Below, piece by piece: positions 15,940 to 25,697 of a DNA stretch of 29,131 bases. Made by a program: the position numbers and the translations under genes. The DNA comes from Holophagaceae bacterium (GTDB taxonomy: Bacteria; Acidobacteriota; Holophagae; Holophagales; Holophagaceae): positions 1-29,131 of the forward strand of contig JANXQX010000196.1 in the NCBI GenBank assembly GCA_025353305.1, read 5' to 3'. Each line of letters starts with the position of its first letter. The first letter of the stretch is position 1. Under the pieces are notes generated by a model. It ran no database searches. It was not told the DNA's origin and was given only the letters and a program-made list of their open reading frames with translations.

Positions 15940-17046
15940 GTGGCCCTCTCTGTGTTGTCCTACATTGATGTCCGACCTGCTGAGCACCGCGTTTCTGAAG
16001 TGGAACGCAAAGCTCGCATGATCAATCCCGGATTCGGGAAAGTCTTTTCCGAGCACATGGTGACGGTGCGTTACACCGAGCAAGGCGGCTGGGAGCGAGG
16101 CCTGTTGCAGCCTTACGGGCCGTTGATGATGGATCCAGCCTCATCCGTGCTGCACTATGGCCAGGCGATCTTCGAGGGGTTCAAGGCCTATAGCCAGCCT
16201 GACGGAGGTGTGAAAACCTTCCGCCCCTTCGCAAACGCCCAGCGATTCAATCGCAGCGCGGAACGGCTGGCGATGCCACAACTCCCCGAAGAGATATTTG
16301 TGGAGGCCGCGGATGCGCTCATCCGTGAAGACAAGGCCTGGGTACCCACGGCCATTGGAGAAAGCCTTTACCTAAGACCCTTGATGATCGCGACCGATGC
16401 CGCCCTGGGCGTGAAGCCTTCCCATGAATATCTCTTCGTGCTCTTCGCCTCTCCTACCGGCGCCTACTTTTCCAGTGGCGTGAAACCCGTGACGGTTTGG
16501 ATCAGCCAGGAATACGTGCGTGCGGCGCCTGGCGGGACCGGATTCGCGAAATGCGCCGGCAACTACGCAGCAAGCCTGGTGGCCCAGAAACAAGCCAAAG
16601 CCGAAGGCTGTGACCAGGTGGTGTGGCTGGATGCGGTGCATCGCACCAATGTCGAGGAGATGGGCGGCATGAACATCTTTTTCGTCTACAACGAAGGTGG
16701 CCGCTCCGTGGTTGTGACACCGGAACTGACGGGCACACTGTTGCCGGGCATCACCCGCCGCAGCATTCTTGAATTGGCTTCTGAATTGGGCCTTGGTGCC
16801 GAAGAGCGCAAGATCACCGTGGATGAATGGGATGCGGCGCTGAAAGAGGGCCGCATGACGGAAGCTTTTGCCTGTGGCACCGCGGCGGTCATCACTCCCA
16901 TCGGCCGGGTGAAATCCAGCCACGGCGATTGGCTGGTGAACGGTGGCGAAACAGGACCCATCGCGGCGAAATTGAGGGACACGTTGCTCAATATCCAGCA
17001 CGGTCTGGTGCCGGATACTCGTGGCTGGATGCACGAGGTCTGCTAG
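15940..17046 (+). CDS. ilvE: Branched-chain amino acid aminotransferase
   Basis: This 368-residue fold-type IV PLP enzyme (EC 2.6.1.42) interconverts Leu/Ile/Val and their 2-keto acids. The start is GTG 15940 with GGAG 5 nt upstream. Diagnostic segments are HYGQAIFEGFKAY, LYLRPLMIATD, GGTGFAKCAGNYAASL with the Schiff-base Lys204, EEMGGMNIFFV, and the C-terminal FACGTAAVITPIG that contacts PLP. Length and sequence fit the longer BCAT subgroup (eukaryote-like/actinobacterial) rather than the roughly 310-residue E. coli IlvE. It is complete with no missing residue. The regulator gene that follows starts 22 bp after its stop and may be co-transcribed, although no functional link to branched-chain metabolism is visible. 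Confidence 0.94.
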   Translation: MALSVLSYIDVRPAEHRVSEVERKARMINPGFGKVFSEHMVTVRYTEQGGWERGLLQPYGPLMMDPASSVLHYGQAIFEGFKAYSQPDGGVKTFRPFANAQRFNRSAERLAMPQLPEEIFVEAADALIREDKAWVPTAIGESLYLRPLMIATDAALGVKPSHEYLFVLFASPTGAYFSSGVKPVTVWISQEYVRAAPGGTGFAKCAGNYAASLVAQKQAKAEGCDQVVWLDAVHRTNVEEMGGMNIFFVYNEGGRSVVVTPELTGTLLPGITRRSILELASELGLGAEERKITVDEWDAALKEGRMTEAFACGTAAVITPIGRVKSSHGDWLVNGGETGPIAAKLRDTLLNIQHGLVPDTRGWMHEVC

Positions 17047-17068
17047 GGGCCTGAAAGGAAATAAGCCC

Positions 17069-17812
17069 ATGATTCCGCTGGAGCGCTTGCCAGGCAACGC
17101 CAGATGGGGCAGTGGCCTGGATGCCCTGGTGGCTCGGCCCGAGCCGATCTGGGTATTTGGTGCCCTGGGCAGCGGGGTGAGCACCATGGCGCGAATCCTG
17201 GCAGACCGCAGGCAGGTGGCGTGTTTCGATGATGCAGAGCGAGTGGATCCGTCTGAGTTGCAGCGTTGGCTGGTGGACAACCCCCGGGGCGTTTTTGCCT
17301 CCCATCTCTCACCGGAAGCGGAGGCTGTGTCCGACACCGCGAGCCGGTGCCTGGTTCTGCGACTGGAAAGCCTGGATGAGGATCCGGCTGTCATCGGGAG
17401 CTGTCTGACGAGTCTCGCGGAGGAAGAAGGCATCACGGATTCCTTGCACCTCGTGATGCGAGCCCTGGGTGCCTTGCCCTGTCCCGGGAATCTGCGGGGA
17501 CTCCGGAACCGTCTGGTGCGTTGGAAGTTGCTTGGGCAATTGCCGGAAACATTGGAAGGCGCATCTACGGCTGAACTGGGGGAACCCGAGGCCGAAGATC
17601 TGGCCACACATCTTCATGAACTTGAACGGGTGCTGCTGCATCGCGTTTTACGCCGGAGTTTTGGGAATCGGGTAGAAGCTGCCCGCAGGCTCGGCGTCAG
17701 TCGGCGCCAGCTATACCTGCTCATCGGTAGGCATGGCGATCCACTCCGGGGGGAAACCCCGACACAGCCTGGGCCAAAGCGGTTCTTGAAGCGACAGGTA
17801 AAAACTTCCTAA
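17069..17812 (+). CDS. Reduced enhancer-binding-protein-like regulator with Fis-type HTH
   Basis: The start at ATG 17069 (AAAGGAAA upstream) gives 247 residues; the frame is open further upstream but overlaps ilvE. The C-terminus (about 183-225) is a Fis-type helix-turn-helix: ELERVLLHRVLRRSFGN followed by RVEAARRLGVSRRQLY. The N-terminal part resembles a collapsed NtrC-type AAA+ domain: a P-loop-like GALGSGVST (31-39) with Val in place of Lys, CFDDAERV in the Walker B position (52-59), LVLRLESLDEDPAVI (95-109) matching the LRLPPLRERPEDI region, and PCPGNLRGLRNRL matching the sensor II PWPGN motif. The segment between Walker A and B, which carries the GAFTGA sigma-54 contact loop, is missing. 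It probably binds DNA but cannot remodel sigma-54. The following gene is a related degenerate regulator. Confidence 0.75.
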   Translation: MIPLERLPGNARWGSGLDALVARPEPIWVFGALGSGVSTMARILADRRQVACFDDAERVDPSELQRWLVDNPRGVFASHLSPEAEAVSDTASRCLVLRLESLDEDPAVIGSCLTSLAEEEGITDSLHLVMRALGALPCPGNLRGLRNRLVRWKLLGQLPETLEGASTAELGEPEAEDLATHLHELERVLLHRVLRRSFGNRVEAARRLGVSRRQLYLLIGRHGDPLRGETPTQPGPKRFLKRQVKTS

Positions 17813-17878
17813 AGGCAAACGATTCCGGGACAATGGCCGGGTACTCTTTGAATCCTTTGGAAAGGGCGACAGAAGGCC

Positions 17879-19441
17879 ATGGCGAGTTCTCTGCGCGTGT
17901 TGGTGGTTGACGAGGAACCGGGCCTTCGGGATGGCATGGCGTTCAGCCTGAAGCGAGCGGGATTCGTGGTGGAGCAGGCACGCAGTGCGGAAGAGGCCTT
18001 GCACCTGATCCGTCCGGGAGCCTTTGATGCCGTGGTGATGGGCGCCAAGTGGAACCTGCCCCTGAAACCAGGCAGGGAAATGGCTGCCGACAGTCTTCAG
18101 CTGACCAGCCGGCTGAGTTCCGTCATCACGGGTTTGCCCATTCTGCATGTGCTGTCGCCTCCGGCGGTGGGGCACCCCATCGAGCATCCTTATCTGGCGC
18201 AGGTGTTTGCTTCAATCGTAAAGCCCTTCAGTCCAGAAAACCTTGTGGCTGCCCTCTGGCGCGCCATCCGAGGGGACGATCAGCTCAAGGCCGAAACCTG
18301 GGGTGATGGGTTGGTGCTGCTCACCCAGGACAAGGTCTACGCTGAAAATCTTTTTCGGGCACGGCGAGCCGCCGAAAGCCGAGCGAATGTGGTCGTCGAG
18401 GCCGAGCAGGGCTCCGATGGAGAGCGATTGGGAAGACTTATCCACTTGGCTGGAAACCACAAGGCTGGTCCATGGGTGATTGTGCGCTGCGGAGCGGATT
18501 CCGCTTCCGATGGATTTCCCGCCATCAGTGATCCCGATGGTTCGTCAGGCCCCCACGCCCGCAGCATTCATGGCAATGATGATGCCGTGTCGTTGCTTCA
18601 TCGCACGGATGGGGGGACCTTGCTGCTCGACGAAGTGAGTGCCTTGAGCAGCGCGCAGCAGGAATGGCTATTGCACCGGTTGCGCGATCGGGTGGAACGA
18701 GGGGTTGGACGCATGCTCGCACGGAACATCCGCGTGATTTCACTGACAACCCGGGATCTGGTGGCCGAAGTCGCCGCAGGCAGGTTCAAGGAAGAACTCC
18801 GCTATTTCCTGGATGTGGTGCCCGTGCTTATCCCGCCGTTGCGCGAGCGGGTGCAGGATATTTCGATGTTGGCCACTCACGTGGTTGAACACTTTTCAAG
18901 GACCAACGCGCGTCCACCCCTCCGCTTGGCGCCCAGTTTTCTTTCGGCGCTCGCCCGGCATGAATGGCCAGGCAATGCGCGGGAATTGGAAAGCGCCGTG
19001 ATGCGGGCCGCCGCCCTGACCAAAGCCGCCACCCTCATCAAAGATGATCTGGCCTGGCTGCTGCCACCCGACGTGCTGGCCGGCATCCCACCCGATCCGC
19101 CGGACCGGCCATTCAGCCCCATGGTCGACCCGCAGCCCCCTCCAGCAGCTTTTCGGCGTGGGGAAATCTCCGATTCAAAAAGGGAAGCCATTTTCGGAGA
19201 TCCAAAAGTGCCCGCCACCACAGCACCCCTGGGTACTCTGGTGGCCCTGCCGCTCGGCTTGGCCCTGCCTGATCTGGAAAGATACTGGTTGCTATCGACG
19301 TTGGCTGCCGTGGATGGCAACAGGACCCGCTGCGCCCAACTCCTAGGCGTGGCGCTCCGCACGGTTCGCAACAAGCTCAATGAATACCGGGCTCAGGGAT
19401 TCAACATCCCCCCAGCAGGCAGAGACAAGGACGAGGAATGA
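17879..19441 (+). CDS. Atypical response regulator, NtrC-like but catalytically degenerate
   Basis: This 520-residue protein has three parts. The receiver domain (about 5-130) keeps the acidic pair Asp11/Glu12 and Lys115 (SIVKPF), but the phospho-acceptor position reads AVVMGAK with Gly55 in place of Asp. The AAA+ domain (about 150-400) keeps GGTLLLDEVS (Walker B, Asp251/Glu252), RVISLTTRDL, IPPLRERVQDI and WPGNARELE (from 363), yet Walker A is GSDGER (178-183, no Lys), the GAFTGA loop is absent, and the arginine-finger segment reads GRFKEELRYFLD. A Fis-type HTH ends the protein (DGNRTRCAQLLGVALRTVRNKL). It looks like a DNA-binding regulator independent of phosphorylation, ATP hydrolysis and sigma-54. 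It starts 66 bp after a related small regulator and is convergent with the YihY-type gene. Confidence 0.85.
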   Translation: MASSLRVLVVDEEPGLRDGMAFSLKRAGFVVEQARSAEEALHLIRPGAFDAVVMGAKWNLPLKPGREMAADSLQLTSRLSSVITGLPILHVLSPPAVGHPIEHPYLAQVFASIVKPFSPENLVAALWRAIRGDDQLKAETWGDGLVLLTQDKVYAENLFRARRAAESRANVVVEAEQGSDGERLGRLIHLAGNHKAGPWVIVRCGADSASDGFPAISDPDGSSGPHARSIHGNDDAVSLLHRTDGGTLLLDEVSALSSAQQEWLLHRLRDRVERGVGRMLARNIRVISLTTRDLVAEVAAGRFKEELRYFLDVVPVLIPPLRERVQDISMLATHVVEHFSRTNARPPLRLAPSFLSALARHEWPGNARELESAVMRAAALTKAATLIKDDLAWLLPPDVLAGIPPDPPDRPFSPMVDPQPPPAAFRRGEISDSKREAIFGDPKVPATTAPLGTLVALPLGLALPDLERYWLLSTLAAVDGNRTRCAQLLGVALRTVRNKLNEYRAQGFNIPPAGRDKDEE

Positions 19442-19446
19442 ACCCA

Positions 19447-20373
19447 CTAAGGTTTCCGCAGTTCAGCGGGGACCTGAAACGCGCCTGTCTCATGGCGATA
19501 GAAGGCCGCCGTGATTTCGGCGCCCAGCAGAAAAATCGCACAACTGTAGTAAAGAAAAAGCAGGGCCGCGATGATGCCACTCAACGAGCCATACATGATG
19601 CCGAAGGTGAGGGTATGGCTCAGGTAGACCGCAAACCCCCATTTCGCGGACCACCAGAGCACCGTGGACACGAAGCCGCCCAGAAATGCATGCCGGAAAC
19701 GGACGTGGCAGCGGGGCAGATGCTGAAGGATCATCGTCACCACCAGTAGCCCCAAAAGCGGGGTCAGAACCGGTAGCAGAATAGCCTTAGGCAGACCGAT
19801 AAGGTTCCCCAGGAAAGTGCCGGTGAGCAGGGCCATGAAGATGGCCAGCAGAAGCACCGCGCCCACCACGAGGAGGCCTCTGCGAATGAGATGAAAGCGC
19901 CGGGTCTGGCGCTGCCTGCGGACACGGATGCCGAACACGTGCGCCAGGCTGGTATCGAGTTGGTTCACGCACCAGAACCCACCCAGCATGAGCACGGCCC
20001 AGGAAAAACCCATGGCTCCTATCTTCTGGCTGTTCTGGATGGTGTCCCGCACGAACTCAACGGGCAGATAGGGAATGAGGTTGAAGAGCATCGTCACCAG
20101 GCCCTTCCCGTGGGCCTTCGAACCCAGCAGGAGCCCTAAAAGTTTGAACAGCAGCGTGGTCATGGGCACCAGGCTGACCATCACCCAGAAGGACAGGCTG
20201 GCCGCATAGCTGAAACAGTCGTCCCGGTTGTATTTCTTGCCGACCTCCCAGGTGAATTGGCCCACCGAGCCGAGGCGCGGGAAGCGTCGCGCAAGAACCC
20301 GCCAGAGCGCTTCTGCCCGCTTGGAAGCCGACCGGAGAAAGGCCTCCACCCGGATGCGCAGACTTTCCAGCAT
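19447..20373 (-). CDS. YihY/BrkB-family inner membrane protein
   Basis: This 308-residue integral membrane protein has about six hydrophobic segments (for example LSFWVMVSLVPMTTLLFKLL, LLVVGAVLLLAIFMALL and ILLPVLTPLLGLLVVTMIL). Family signatures are the N-terminal DDCFSYAASLSFW, FGIMYGSLSGIIAALLFLYY and LLGAEITAAFYRH. The family was once called RNase BN by mistake; its real function is unsettled, with suggested roles in transport or envelope integrity. It starts 4 bp after the stop of a small membrane-protein gene, so the two are probably translated together, and it is the last gene of the long minus-strand run. Its stop is 5 bp from the convergent regulator. Confidence 0.9.
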   Translation of the reverse strand: MLESLRIRVEAFLRSASKRAEALWRVLARRFPRLGSVGQFTWEVGKKYNRDDCFSYAASLSFWVMVSLVPMTTLLFKLLGLLLGSKAHGKGLVTMLFNLIPYLPVEFVRDTIQNSQKIGAMGFSWAVLMLGGFWCVNQLDTSLAHVFGIRVRRQRQTRRFHLIRRGLLVVGAVLLLAIFMALLTGTFLGNLIGLPKAILLPVLTPLLGLLVVTMILQHLPRCHVRFRHAFLGGFVSTVLWWSAKWGFAVYLSHTLTFGIMYGSLSGIIAALLFLYYSCAIFLLGAEITAAFYRHETGAFQVPAELRKP

Positions 20374-20377
20374 GGCT

Positions 20378-20578
20378 CTAAAAACGGACGGGGTGCCGCG
20401 GCAGCAGGTACATCACCCACGCCAGCACCAGGCCGATTCCCACCAGGCCACCCAGATGTTTGAGGATGCTCATCCGGGTGCGCTCGGGGCGGGTCGTCGG
20501 CGTGATCATCCCCAGCACCACAGAGATGCCGAGGCCCATAAGGAAGAAATGGATGACGTGGCTGGATAGAAAACGCAT
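20378..20578 (-). CDS. Small membrane protein, 66 residues
   Basis: The ATG at 20578 is preceded by GGAAG, and the stop lies 4 bp before the YihY/BrkB gene. Two hydrophobic stretches, HFFLMGLGISVVLGMI and GGLVGIGLVLAWVMYLL, flank a short basic loop (TTRPERTR), giving a two-helix hairpin topology. No family is recognised. The close coupling to the downstream membrane gene and the plausible ribosome site argue that it is real. It could be an accessory subunit. Confidence 0.6.
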   Translation of the reverse strand: MRFLSSHVIHFFLMGLGISVVLGMITPTTRPERTRMSILKHLGGLVGIGLVLAWVMYLLPRHPVRF

Positions 20579-20594
20579 GCTTCCAGGCTACCAG

Positions 20595-21812
20595 TCAATG
20601 AAGTCGATAGACGATGTTGAGCAGGAATTTACTGTCCACGGCGACTCCATTTTCTTTTTGCGGCTCGAATCGCCAATCCTTTGCGTAGTCAAGGCTGGCA
20701 GGAGCCAGGAAAGCCAACCATGGACCAGGTGCGGGGCGGGCCTGGCAGGGAATTCCGGCTGCATCAATCTTGAGCATGACTACGTTGGTCCCCATGACAC
20801 GGCGAATCTTCGCCTCCTGCGGGTACTCGAAAACAGGTGGCTGATGTTTCACTCTCACTTGGCTGAAATTCACCATGCCGGGAATATCCAATCCAAGCGC
20901 AGCCGCAGGTGAGAGCTGTGAATCGGCATCCCATTTTCGGTCGTCCAGCGGCGTTGGCGGCCTGCAACTAGAAAATACTGGATTGTTGAGCAAATGCTTG
21001 GTGCGTTTGATGTACTCCCTACGAGCAGGCCCCTCTGGAATCAACTGACCTAGTCGATCCAGATCCTGTTGTTCTCCCCATGCGATGGCCCAATCCATCA
21101 CTATCCAGAATCTGGGATCATTCCATGGATCTGGATGAGGGTTCACTGCTGTTAGAGGGGATTTGATGTGTCTTGCGATTTCTTCGATCAAATCCCTCTG
21201 GCTGGGTCGGGTGTTGTAGCACCAGATGGTGTAGAAACCACCGCCTACTGTGCGCTCGGGATCCTTTCGAATGGTTGCATCAAGGGAAGCCCAGAAGGGG
21301 CTCGCTTCGTGGATCAAGTAGGTTGGAGCCGAATAGCCAAAGGTCCATGGAAGACCTTTATCCAGGACTGAATCTACCAATCCACTACCCCCCTGGGTAC
21401 CTCCACGCACATGTTGAACCATGGCCTCCGTCAATTCCGGGAACTTGGTATAACTGCCGGCCTCCACAAGCCGAGTAAGTGCCCAAACCTTCAAAGTTTT
21501 GTTCTTAGAGGCACTCAATTCTGTTAGCCATTCATTCCAAGGTGTTTTAGCGCCAGCGCGGATATCGGATTTCCGGTCCGCCATGAATGCATTGAAACGT
21601 GAAAGGCTCTCCCCCAGCAGAGGGCCTTCGGCCCCGGCCCATTCGATGGCTTTTGATGCGCTCCGCATCGGATGCTTGAGAACGGCCGTGTCGGGTTGTG
21701 GACTCGCCGGTGGCGAGGGTGGAGTTTGGGCCACCAACAGACTGGCAAGGCCAAGGCCCAAAATTACAGTTACAGGCACACGCGACACGGAAAAAATGCT
21801 GTTCTTCATCAA
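20595..21812 (-). CDS. Secreted protein with C-terminal TonB-like domain
   Basis: This 405-residue protein has an N-terminal hydrophobic segment (VPVTVILGLGLASLLVAQ) and a short Pro-rich stretch (TPPSPPASPQP). About 260 residues of unknown, Trp-rich, probably alpha-helical sequence follow. The last 90 residues match the TonB C-terminal fold: YPQEAKIRRVMGTNVVMLKI, then DYAKDWRFEPQKENGVAV and a final LNIVYRLH. TonB proteins transmit inner-membrane proton energy to outer-membrane receptors, but here the long periplasmic Pro-rich spacer is lacking and a globular domain sits between anchor and TonB domain. It may be a stand-alone TonB_C protein rather than a true energy transducer. No exbB/exbD is nearby. 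The second Met (21809) is an alternative start. Confidence 0.7.
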   Translation of the reverse strand: MMKNSIFSVSRVPVTVILGLGLASLLVAQTPPSPPASPQPDTAVLKHPMRSASKAIEWAGAEGPLLGESLSRFNAFMADRKSDIRAGAKTPWNEWLTELSASKNKTLKVWALTRLVEAGSYTKFPELTEAMVQHVRGGTQGGSGLVDSVLDKGLPWTFGYSAPTYLIHEASPFWASLDATIRKDPERTVGGGFYTIWCYNTRPSQRDLIEEIARHIKSPLTAVNPHPDPWNDPRFWIVMDWAIAWGEQQDLDRLGQLIPEGPARREYIKRTKHLLNNPVFSSCRPPTPLDDRKWDADSQLSPAAALGLDIPGMVNFSQVRVKHQPPVFEYPQEAKIRRVMGTNVVMLKIDAAGIPCQARPAPGPWLAFLAPASLDYAKDWRFEPQKENGVAVDSKFLLNIVYRLH

Positions 21813-21844
21813 TCCAGCCTACCAGCTAGGACTTGCCGCAAGGT

Positions 21845-24349
21845 TCACTGGGGCTGTGGCGGCACCGGAGGCGCTTGACTTGGGCTTTGAGGCTCCGGGT
21901 TCTGTATCTTCGGTGCTACGTCCTGCAGTTGAGGTGTGGTGGCCTCCAAGGGTGTGGGCATTCTCAGCAGCGCCAGCTGGATGACTTCATCCATGTGGCT
22001 GACCAGATGGATGCTCAGCTGTTCCCGGACTTCGGCAGGAATCTCTTCCAGATGGCGCGCATTCTCCGCCGGGATCAGCACGGATTTGCGGCCCAGACGA
22101 TGGGCGGCCAGCAGTTTTTCCTTCAGGCCCCCGATGGGCAGGACGCGACCCCGAAGCGTGAGTTCGCCGGTCATGGCGATGTCCGACCGCGCCGGAATGC
22201 CCGTCAGCACCGAAATGAGCGCGGTGGCCAGGGAAATGCCGGCGCTCGGGCCATCCTTGGGAATGGCGCCTTCGGGCACGTGGACGTGGAGATCCACGGT
22301 GTCCAGGAAGTCTTTCTTCAGACCGAGCCGTTCAGCTCGGGCCCGCACGAAACTGAGGGCAAGGTTGGCGCTTTCCTGCATCACCTCGCCCAGTTTGCCC
22401 GTCAGTTTCAGGTTGCCCTTGCCTGGCAGCACGGCGGCTTCGATGGTGAGCAGATCACCGCCGGTGGGGGTCCAGGCCAGGCCGTTCACCACCCCCGGCA
22501 GGGCCTGATCATCCGGCCGCTGCTCGGTGATTTTTTCGGGCCCCAGGAGTTTCGGAATGCGCGCCGCCGTGATGATGGGGTCAAAAATATCGCCGGCCTG
22601 CTCCTTCATTTTTTCAGGCTGCAGGCTGTGGCGTGCCAACTTGCGGAGCACGCTCACCAGTTCCCGTTCCAGTTGCCGCACACCGGCTTCACGGGTGTAA
22701 CCCTGGATCAGTTTCTCGATGGCGAGGTCCTGGAACACAATGTCCATGTCCTGCATTCCGTTGCGCTCGATGGCTTTTGGAATCAGGTGCCCCTTGGCGA
22801 TGGCGAGCTTCTCCCGCGTGGTGTATCCGGCGAGATCAATGACCTCCAGGCGGTCATCCAGCGGCTCGGGAATATTGTGCCGCACGTTGGCGGTGGCGAT
22901 GAAAAGCACCTGGCTCAGGTCGTAGCCAAGGTCCAGGTAATGATCCTGAAAGCTGGCATTCTGTTCCGGATCCAGGACTTCCAATAGCGCGCTGCTGGGG
23001 TCGCCGCGATAGTCGCTGCCCATCTTGTCGATCTCGTCCAAAAGCATGAGCGGATTGCGGACACCGGCTTTTTTCATCAGCGACACGATGCGCCCGGGCA
23101 TGGAACCGATGTAGGTACGGCGGTGGCCGCGGATTTCCGCCTCATCGCGCACGCCGCCCAGCGAAAAGCGCACGAAGGGCCGGTTCAAGGCCCGGGCGAT
23201 GCTGCGCGCCAGGCTGGTCTTGCCGACTCCCGGAGGACCCACCAGGCAAAGGATCGGACCTCGCATGGGTAGGGGTTCGGGCCGTTCCTCCCCGGCATTG
23301 GCTTCCGGCTGCCGCTCCCGCAATTTGCTCATGACCGCGAGGTGCTCAAGGATCCGGGCCTTCACTTTCTCCAGTCCCGAATGGTCCTGATCCAACACGG
23401 TCTCGGCTTCATCCAGATCCAGGCGCTCATCGGCCAGCTTCTTCCAGGGCAGGGCCAGGAGCCAATCGATGTAGGTGCGGCTGACCGTGGCTTCAGCGCT
23501 CTGGGGGGGCATGGCCTCCATGCGGTCGAGTTCTTCGAGCGCTTTCTTTTCGGCCTCATCGGTCATGCTCGCGGTAAGGATCTGTTCCCGCAATTTCTTG
23601 ATTTCACTCTTCTCATCGGGCTTGCCCAACTCCTGCTGGATGACCCGCATCTTTTCGTTGAGCACGTATTGTTTGTGGTCCTGGTCCAGCCTCGCCCGGG
23701 TTTTCTCGTCCACTTCACGCTCGACCTTGAACCGCGCCGCATCGATCTCAAGCAGCTTCTGCACCGCATCCAGCCGAGGCTCGATCTCCAGGGCCTCCAG
23801 GATGGGCTGCTTCTCCTTGACCTCCGCCGGGATCAGGGCCGCGACGGTGTCGATGGCTTTGCCCAGGGGTAGTTCGCGGATCTGATCCATGCTGAGCAGT
23901 CTGGAGGCATCCGGATTGCGGCTCAGAAAGACTTCCACACTGCGGCGAAAGGGCTTCAACAGAGTCGCTTCACGCGAGACAGAAGGAGGCTCCTGGAGGA
24001 TGGTCACTTCGGCCTGGATGGCTTCAGTATCGGTGATGAAGCACTCCAACCTGACACGGGCGATGCCCTTCACGCCCACCTTGAAGTATTCCTTGGGCAA
24101 CGCGATCAGGGATTCCACCAGGGCCAGGGTGCCGATTTCGAAAAGATCCTCGGTTTCCGGGTCTTCGATCTTCGGATCCTTCTGGGTCAGCAGGACCAGG
24201 TGGTCCCCGGCCTTGATGGAAGATTCAAGGGTTTTCACCGAGGACCGCCGGCCCACCACAAAGGGCACCCGAGCGTTGGGGAAAAGCACCATGTCCCGGA
24301 TGGGAATGGCGGGCAAGGTTAGGCGCTTGCCTGACAAAGGCACATTCAC
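21845..24349 (-). CDS. lon: ATP-dependent protease Lon
   Basis: Lon (EC 3.4.21.53) degrades misfolded and regulatory proteins as a cytoplasmic hexamer. The 834 residues comprise the N-terminal substrate domain (starting [19 protein letters not shown]), coiled-coil helices, an AAA+ module with Walker A GPPGVGKT (371-378) and Walker [10 protein letters not shown], and the peptidase domain with the Ser702 (KDGPSAG) and Lys745 (GGLKEK) dyad. A Pro/Gln-rich C-terminal tail of about 35 residues extends beyond the usual end. The start is GTG 24349, overlapping the clpX stop as GTGA, so translation is coupled to clpX. This clpX-lon order is common in bacteria. All catalytic residues are intact. Confidence 0.97.
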   Translation of the reverse strand: MNVPLSGKRLTLPAIPIRDMVLFPNARVPFVVGRRSSVKTLESSIKAGDHLVLLTQKDPKIEDPETEDLFEIGTLALVESLIALPKEYFKVGVKGIARVRLECFITDTEAIQAEVTILQEPPSVSREATLLKPFRRSVEVFLSRNPDASRLLSMDQIRELPLGKAIDTVAALIPAEVKEKQPILEALEIEPRLDAVQKLLEIDAARFKVEREVDEKTRARLDQDHKQYVLNEKMRVIQQELGKPDEKSEIKKLREQILTASMTDEAEKKALEELDRMEAMPPQSAEATVSRTYIDWLLALPWKKLADERLDLDEAETVLDQDHSGLEKVKARILEHLAVMSKLRERQPEANAGEERPEPLPMRGPILCLVGPPGVGKTSLARSIARALNRPFVRFSLGGVRDEAEIRGHRRTYIGSMPGRIVSLMKKAGVRNPLMLLDEIDKMGSDYRGDPSSALLEVLDPEQNASFQDHYLDLGYDLSQVLFIATANVRHNIPEPLDDRLEVIDLAGYTTREKLAIAKGHLIPKAIERNGMQDMDIVFQDLAIEKLIQGYTREAGVRQLERELVSVLRKLARHSLQPEKMKEQAGDIFDPIITAARIPKLLGPEKITEQRPDDQALPGVVNGLAWTPTGGDLLTIEAAVLPGKGNLKLTGKLGEVMQESANLALSFVRARAERLGLKKDFLDTVDLHVHVPEGAIPKDGPSAGISLATALISVLTGIPARSDIAMTGELTLRGRVLPIGGLKEKLLAAHRLGRKSVLIPAENARHLEEIPAEVREQLSIHLVSHMDEVIQLALLRMPTPLEATTPQLQDVAPKIQNPEPQSPSQAPPVPPQPQ

Positions 24350-25605
24350 CCCGCGGCTGAAATCGGAAGGCTCGGAATCTTCAGAATCTCTTCAACTTTT
24401 TGCCGAGTGATTCGCAGGGCTTCGCGGTTCTCCCGTTCTTCGCTGGGCAGTTCGTACATGGGTTCGATGAGAATCTGCTCCATCAGGCTGCGCAGGCCCC
24501 GGGCACCGAGCTTGCGGGTCATGGCCTGATCGGCGATGGCTTGCAACGCGCCATCCTCGAAACTGAGATCCACGTCATCCATGTCGAAAAGGCGGATGTA
24601 CTGCTTGGTCAGTGAATTCTTGGGTTCTGTGAGGATGCGCATGAGCGCCACCTGGTCCAGCGGATCCAGGGCCGCCACGACCGGCATGCGCCCGACGAGT
24701 TCCGGGATGAGGCCGTACTTGATGATGTCTTCGGGCTCCACCAGCTTCAGCAGGTTTTCGCTGCCTTCTTTGGATGTAACCGCCGCGCCAAACCCAACTG
24801 CCTTGGCATGGACACGCTGCTTGATCAGGTCTTCTATCCCGATGAAGGCACCACCGCAGATGAACAGGATGTTGCTGGTGTCCAGCTGGATGAATTCCTG
24901 GTGCGGGTGCTTGCGGCCACCTTGCGGTGGCACGTTGGCCACGGTGCCTTCCACGAGCTTGAGCAATGCCTGCTGAACGCCTTCGCCGCTCACATCCCGC
25001 GTGATGCTGGGGTTCTCGCTCTTGCGCCCGATCTTGTCGATCTCATCAATGAACACGATGCCCTTCTGGGCCCGGTCCACATCATAGTTCGCGGCCTGAA
25101 GCAGCTTGGTCAGGATGTTCTCGACATCTTCGCCGACGTAGCCGGCTTCAGTCAGTGTGGTGGCGTCAGCCATGGCCAGGGGAACATCAAGCACCCGGGC
25201 AAGGGTCTGCGCCAGCAGCGTTTTTCCGGTGCCGGTGGGCCCAAGAAGCAGGATGTTGCTCTTGGCCAGATCCACTTCGTCCTTCACGGAGACAGGGCGC
25301 TTGGCCACGAGAATGCGCTTGTAGTGGTTGTAGACCGCCACCGCCAGGCGCTTTTTGGCTTGGTCCTGGCCGATGACGTAATCGTTCAGGTAACCCATGA
25401 TCTCCTTGGGCCGGGCCAAGCGGGTCTCGACCCGACCGGTGGCGCGCCCCTGGCGGCTCATGCGCATCTGCAATTGGCCAGCGTCCACGCACTCGTTGCA
25501 TATGAATGCGAAGCCATAGGTCTCGGGCCCCGCGAGCAGTTGCTCAACCTCAGCGGCCGCCTTGCCGCAAAAGGAGCAGCGCTGGTCCTTCTTGATTTTA
25601 TTCAT
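24346..25605 (-). CDS. clpX: ClpX, ATP-binding subunit of the Clp protease
   Basis: This 419-residue AAA+ unfoldase normally feeds substrates to ClpP. The zinc-binding domain has Cys10, Cys13, Cys36 and Cys39. Further motifs are Walker A GPTGTGKT (122-129), Walker B IVFIDEID (183-190), the pore-1 loop GYVGED (155-160), and a VGF version of the ClpP-binding IGF loop ([11 protein letters not shown]). A ClpP partner is therefore expected, but clpP is not adjacent: upstream is greA, whereas tig-clpP-clpX is the usual order. The leader just before the ATG holds a G-rich run (GGGGGGG on the coding strand). The stop overlaps the lon start by 4 bp. Confidence 0.97.
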   Translation of the reverse strand: MNKIKKDQRCSFCGKAAAEVEQLLAGPETYGFAFICNECVDAGQLQMRMSRQGRATGRVETRLARPKEIMGYLNDYVIGQDQAKKRLAVAVYNHYKRILVAKRPVSVKDEVDLAKSNILLLGPTGTGKTLLAQTLARVLDVPLAMADATTLTEAGYVGEDVENILTKLLQAANYDVDRAQKGIVFIDEIDKIGRKSENPSITRDVSGEGVQQALLKLVEGTVANVPPQGGRKHPHQEFIQLDTSNILFICGGAFIGIEDLIKQRVHAKAVGFGAAVTSKEGSENLLKLVEPEDIIKYGLIPELVGRMPVVAALDPLDQVALMRILTEPKNSLTKQYIRLFDMDDVDLSFEDGALQAIADQAMTRKLGARGLRSLMEQILIEPMYELPSEERENREALRITRQKVEEILKIPSLPISAAG

Positions 25606-25697
25606 GGGGACCCCCCCGGGATGAAACCCTACTACTCAAGTCTTCGCGTGTCTCGTACAGATTGCTTTCAGATCAAATCCAGCCGGTGGATAACGGC

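Noticed and set aside
16372..17607. 411-residue minus-strand frame across ilvE and the small regulator
   Set aside because: It spans two well-supported plus-strand genes and is rich in Arg/Ser/His without domain features.
21833..22987. 384-residue plus-strand frame opposite lon
   Set aside because: Lon is intact on the minus strand; this frame is a shadow.
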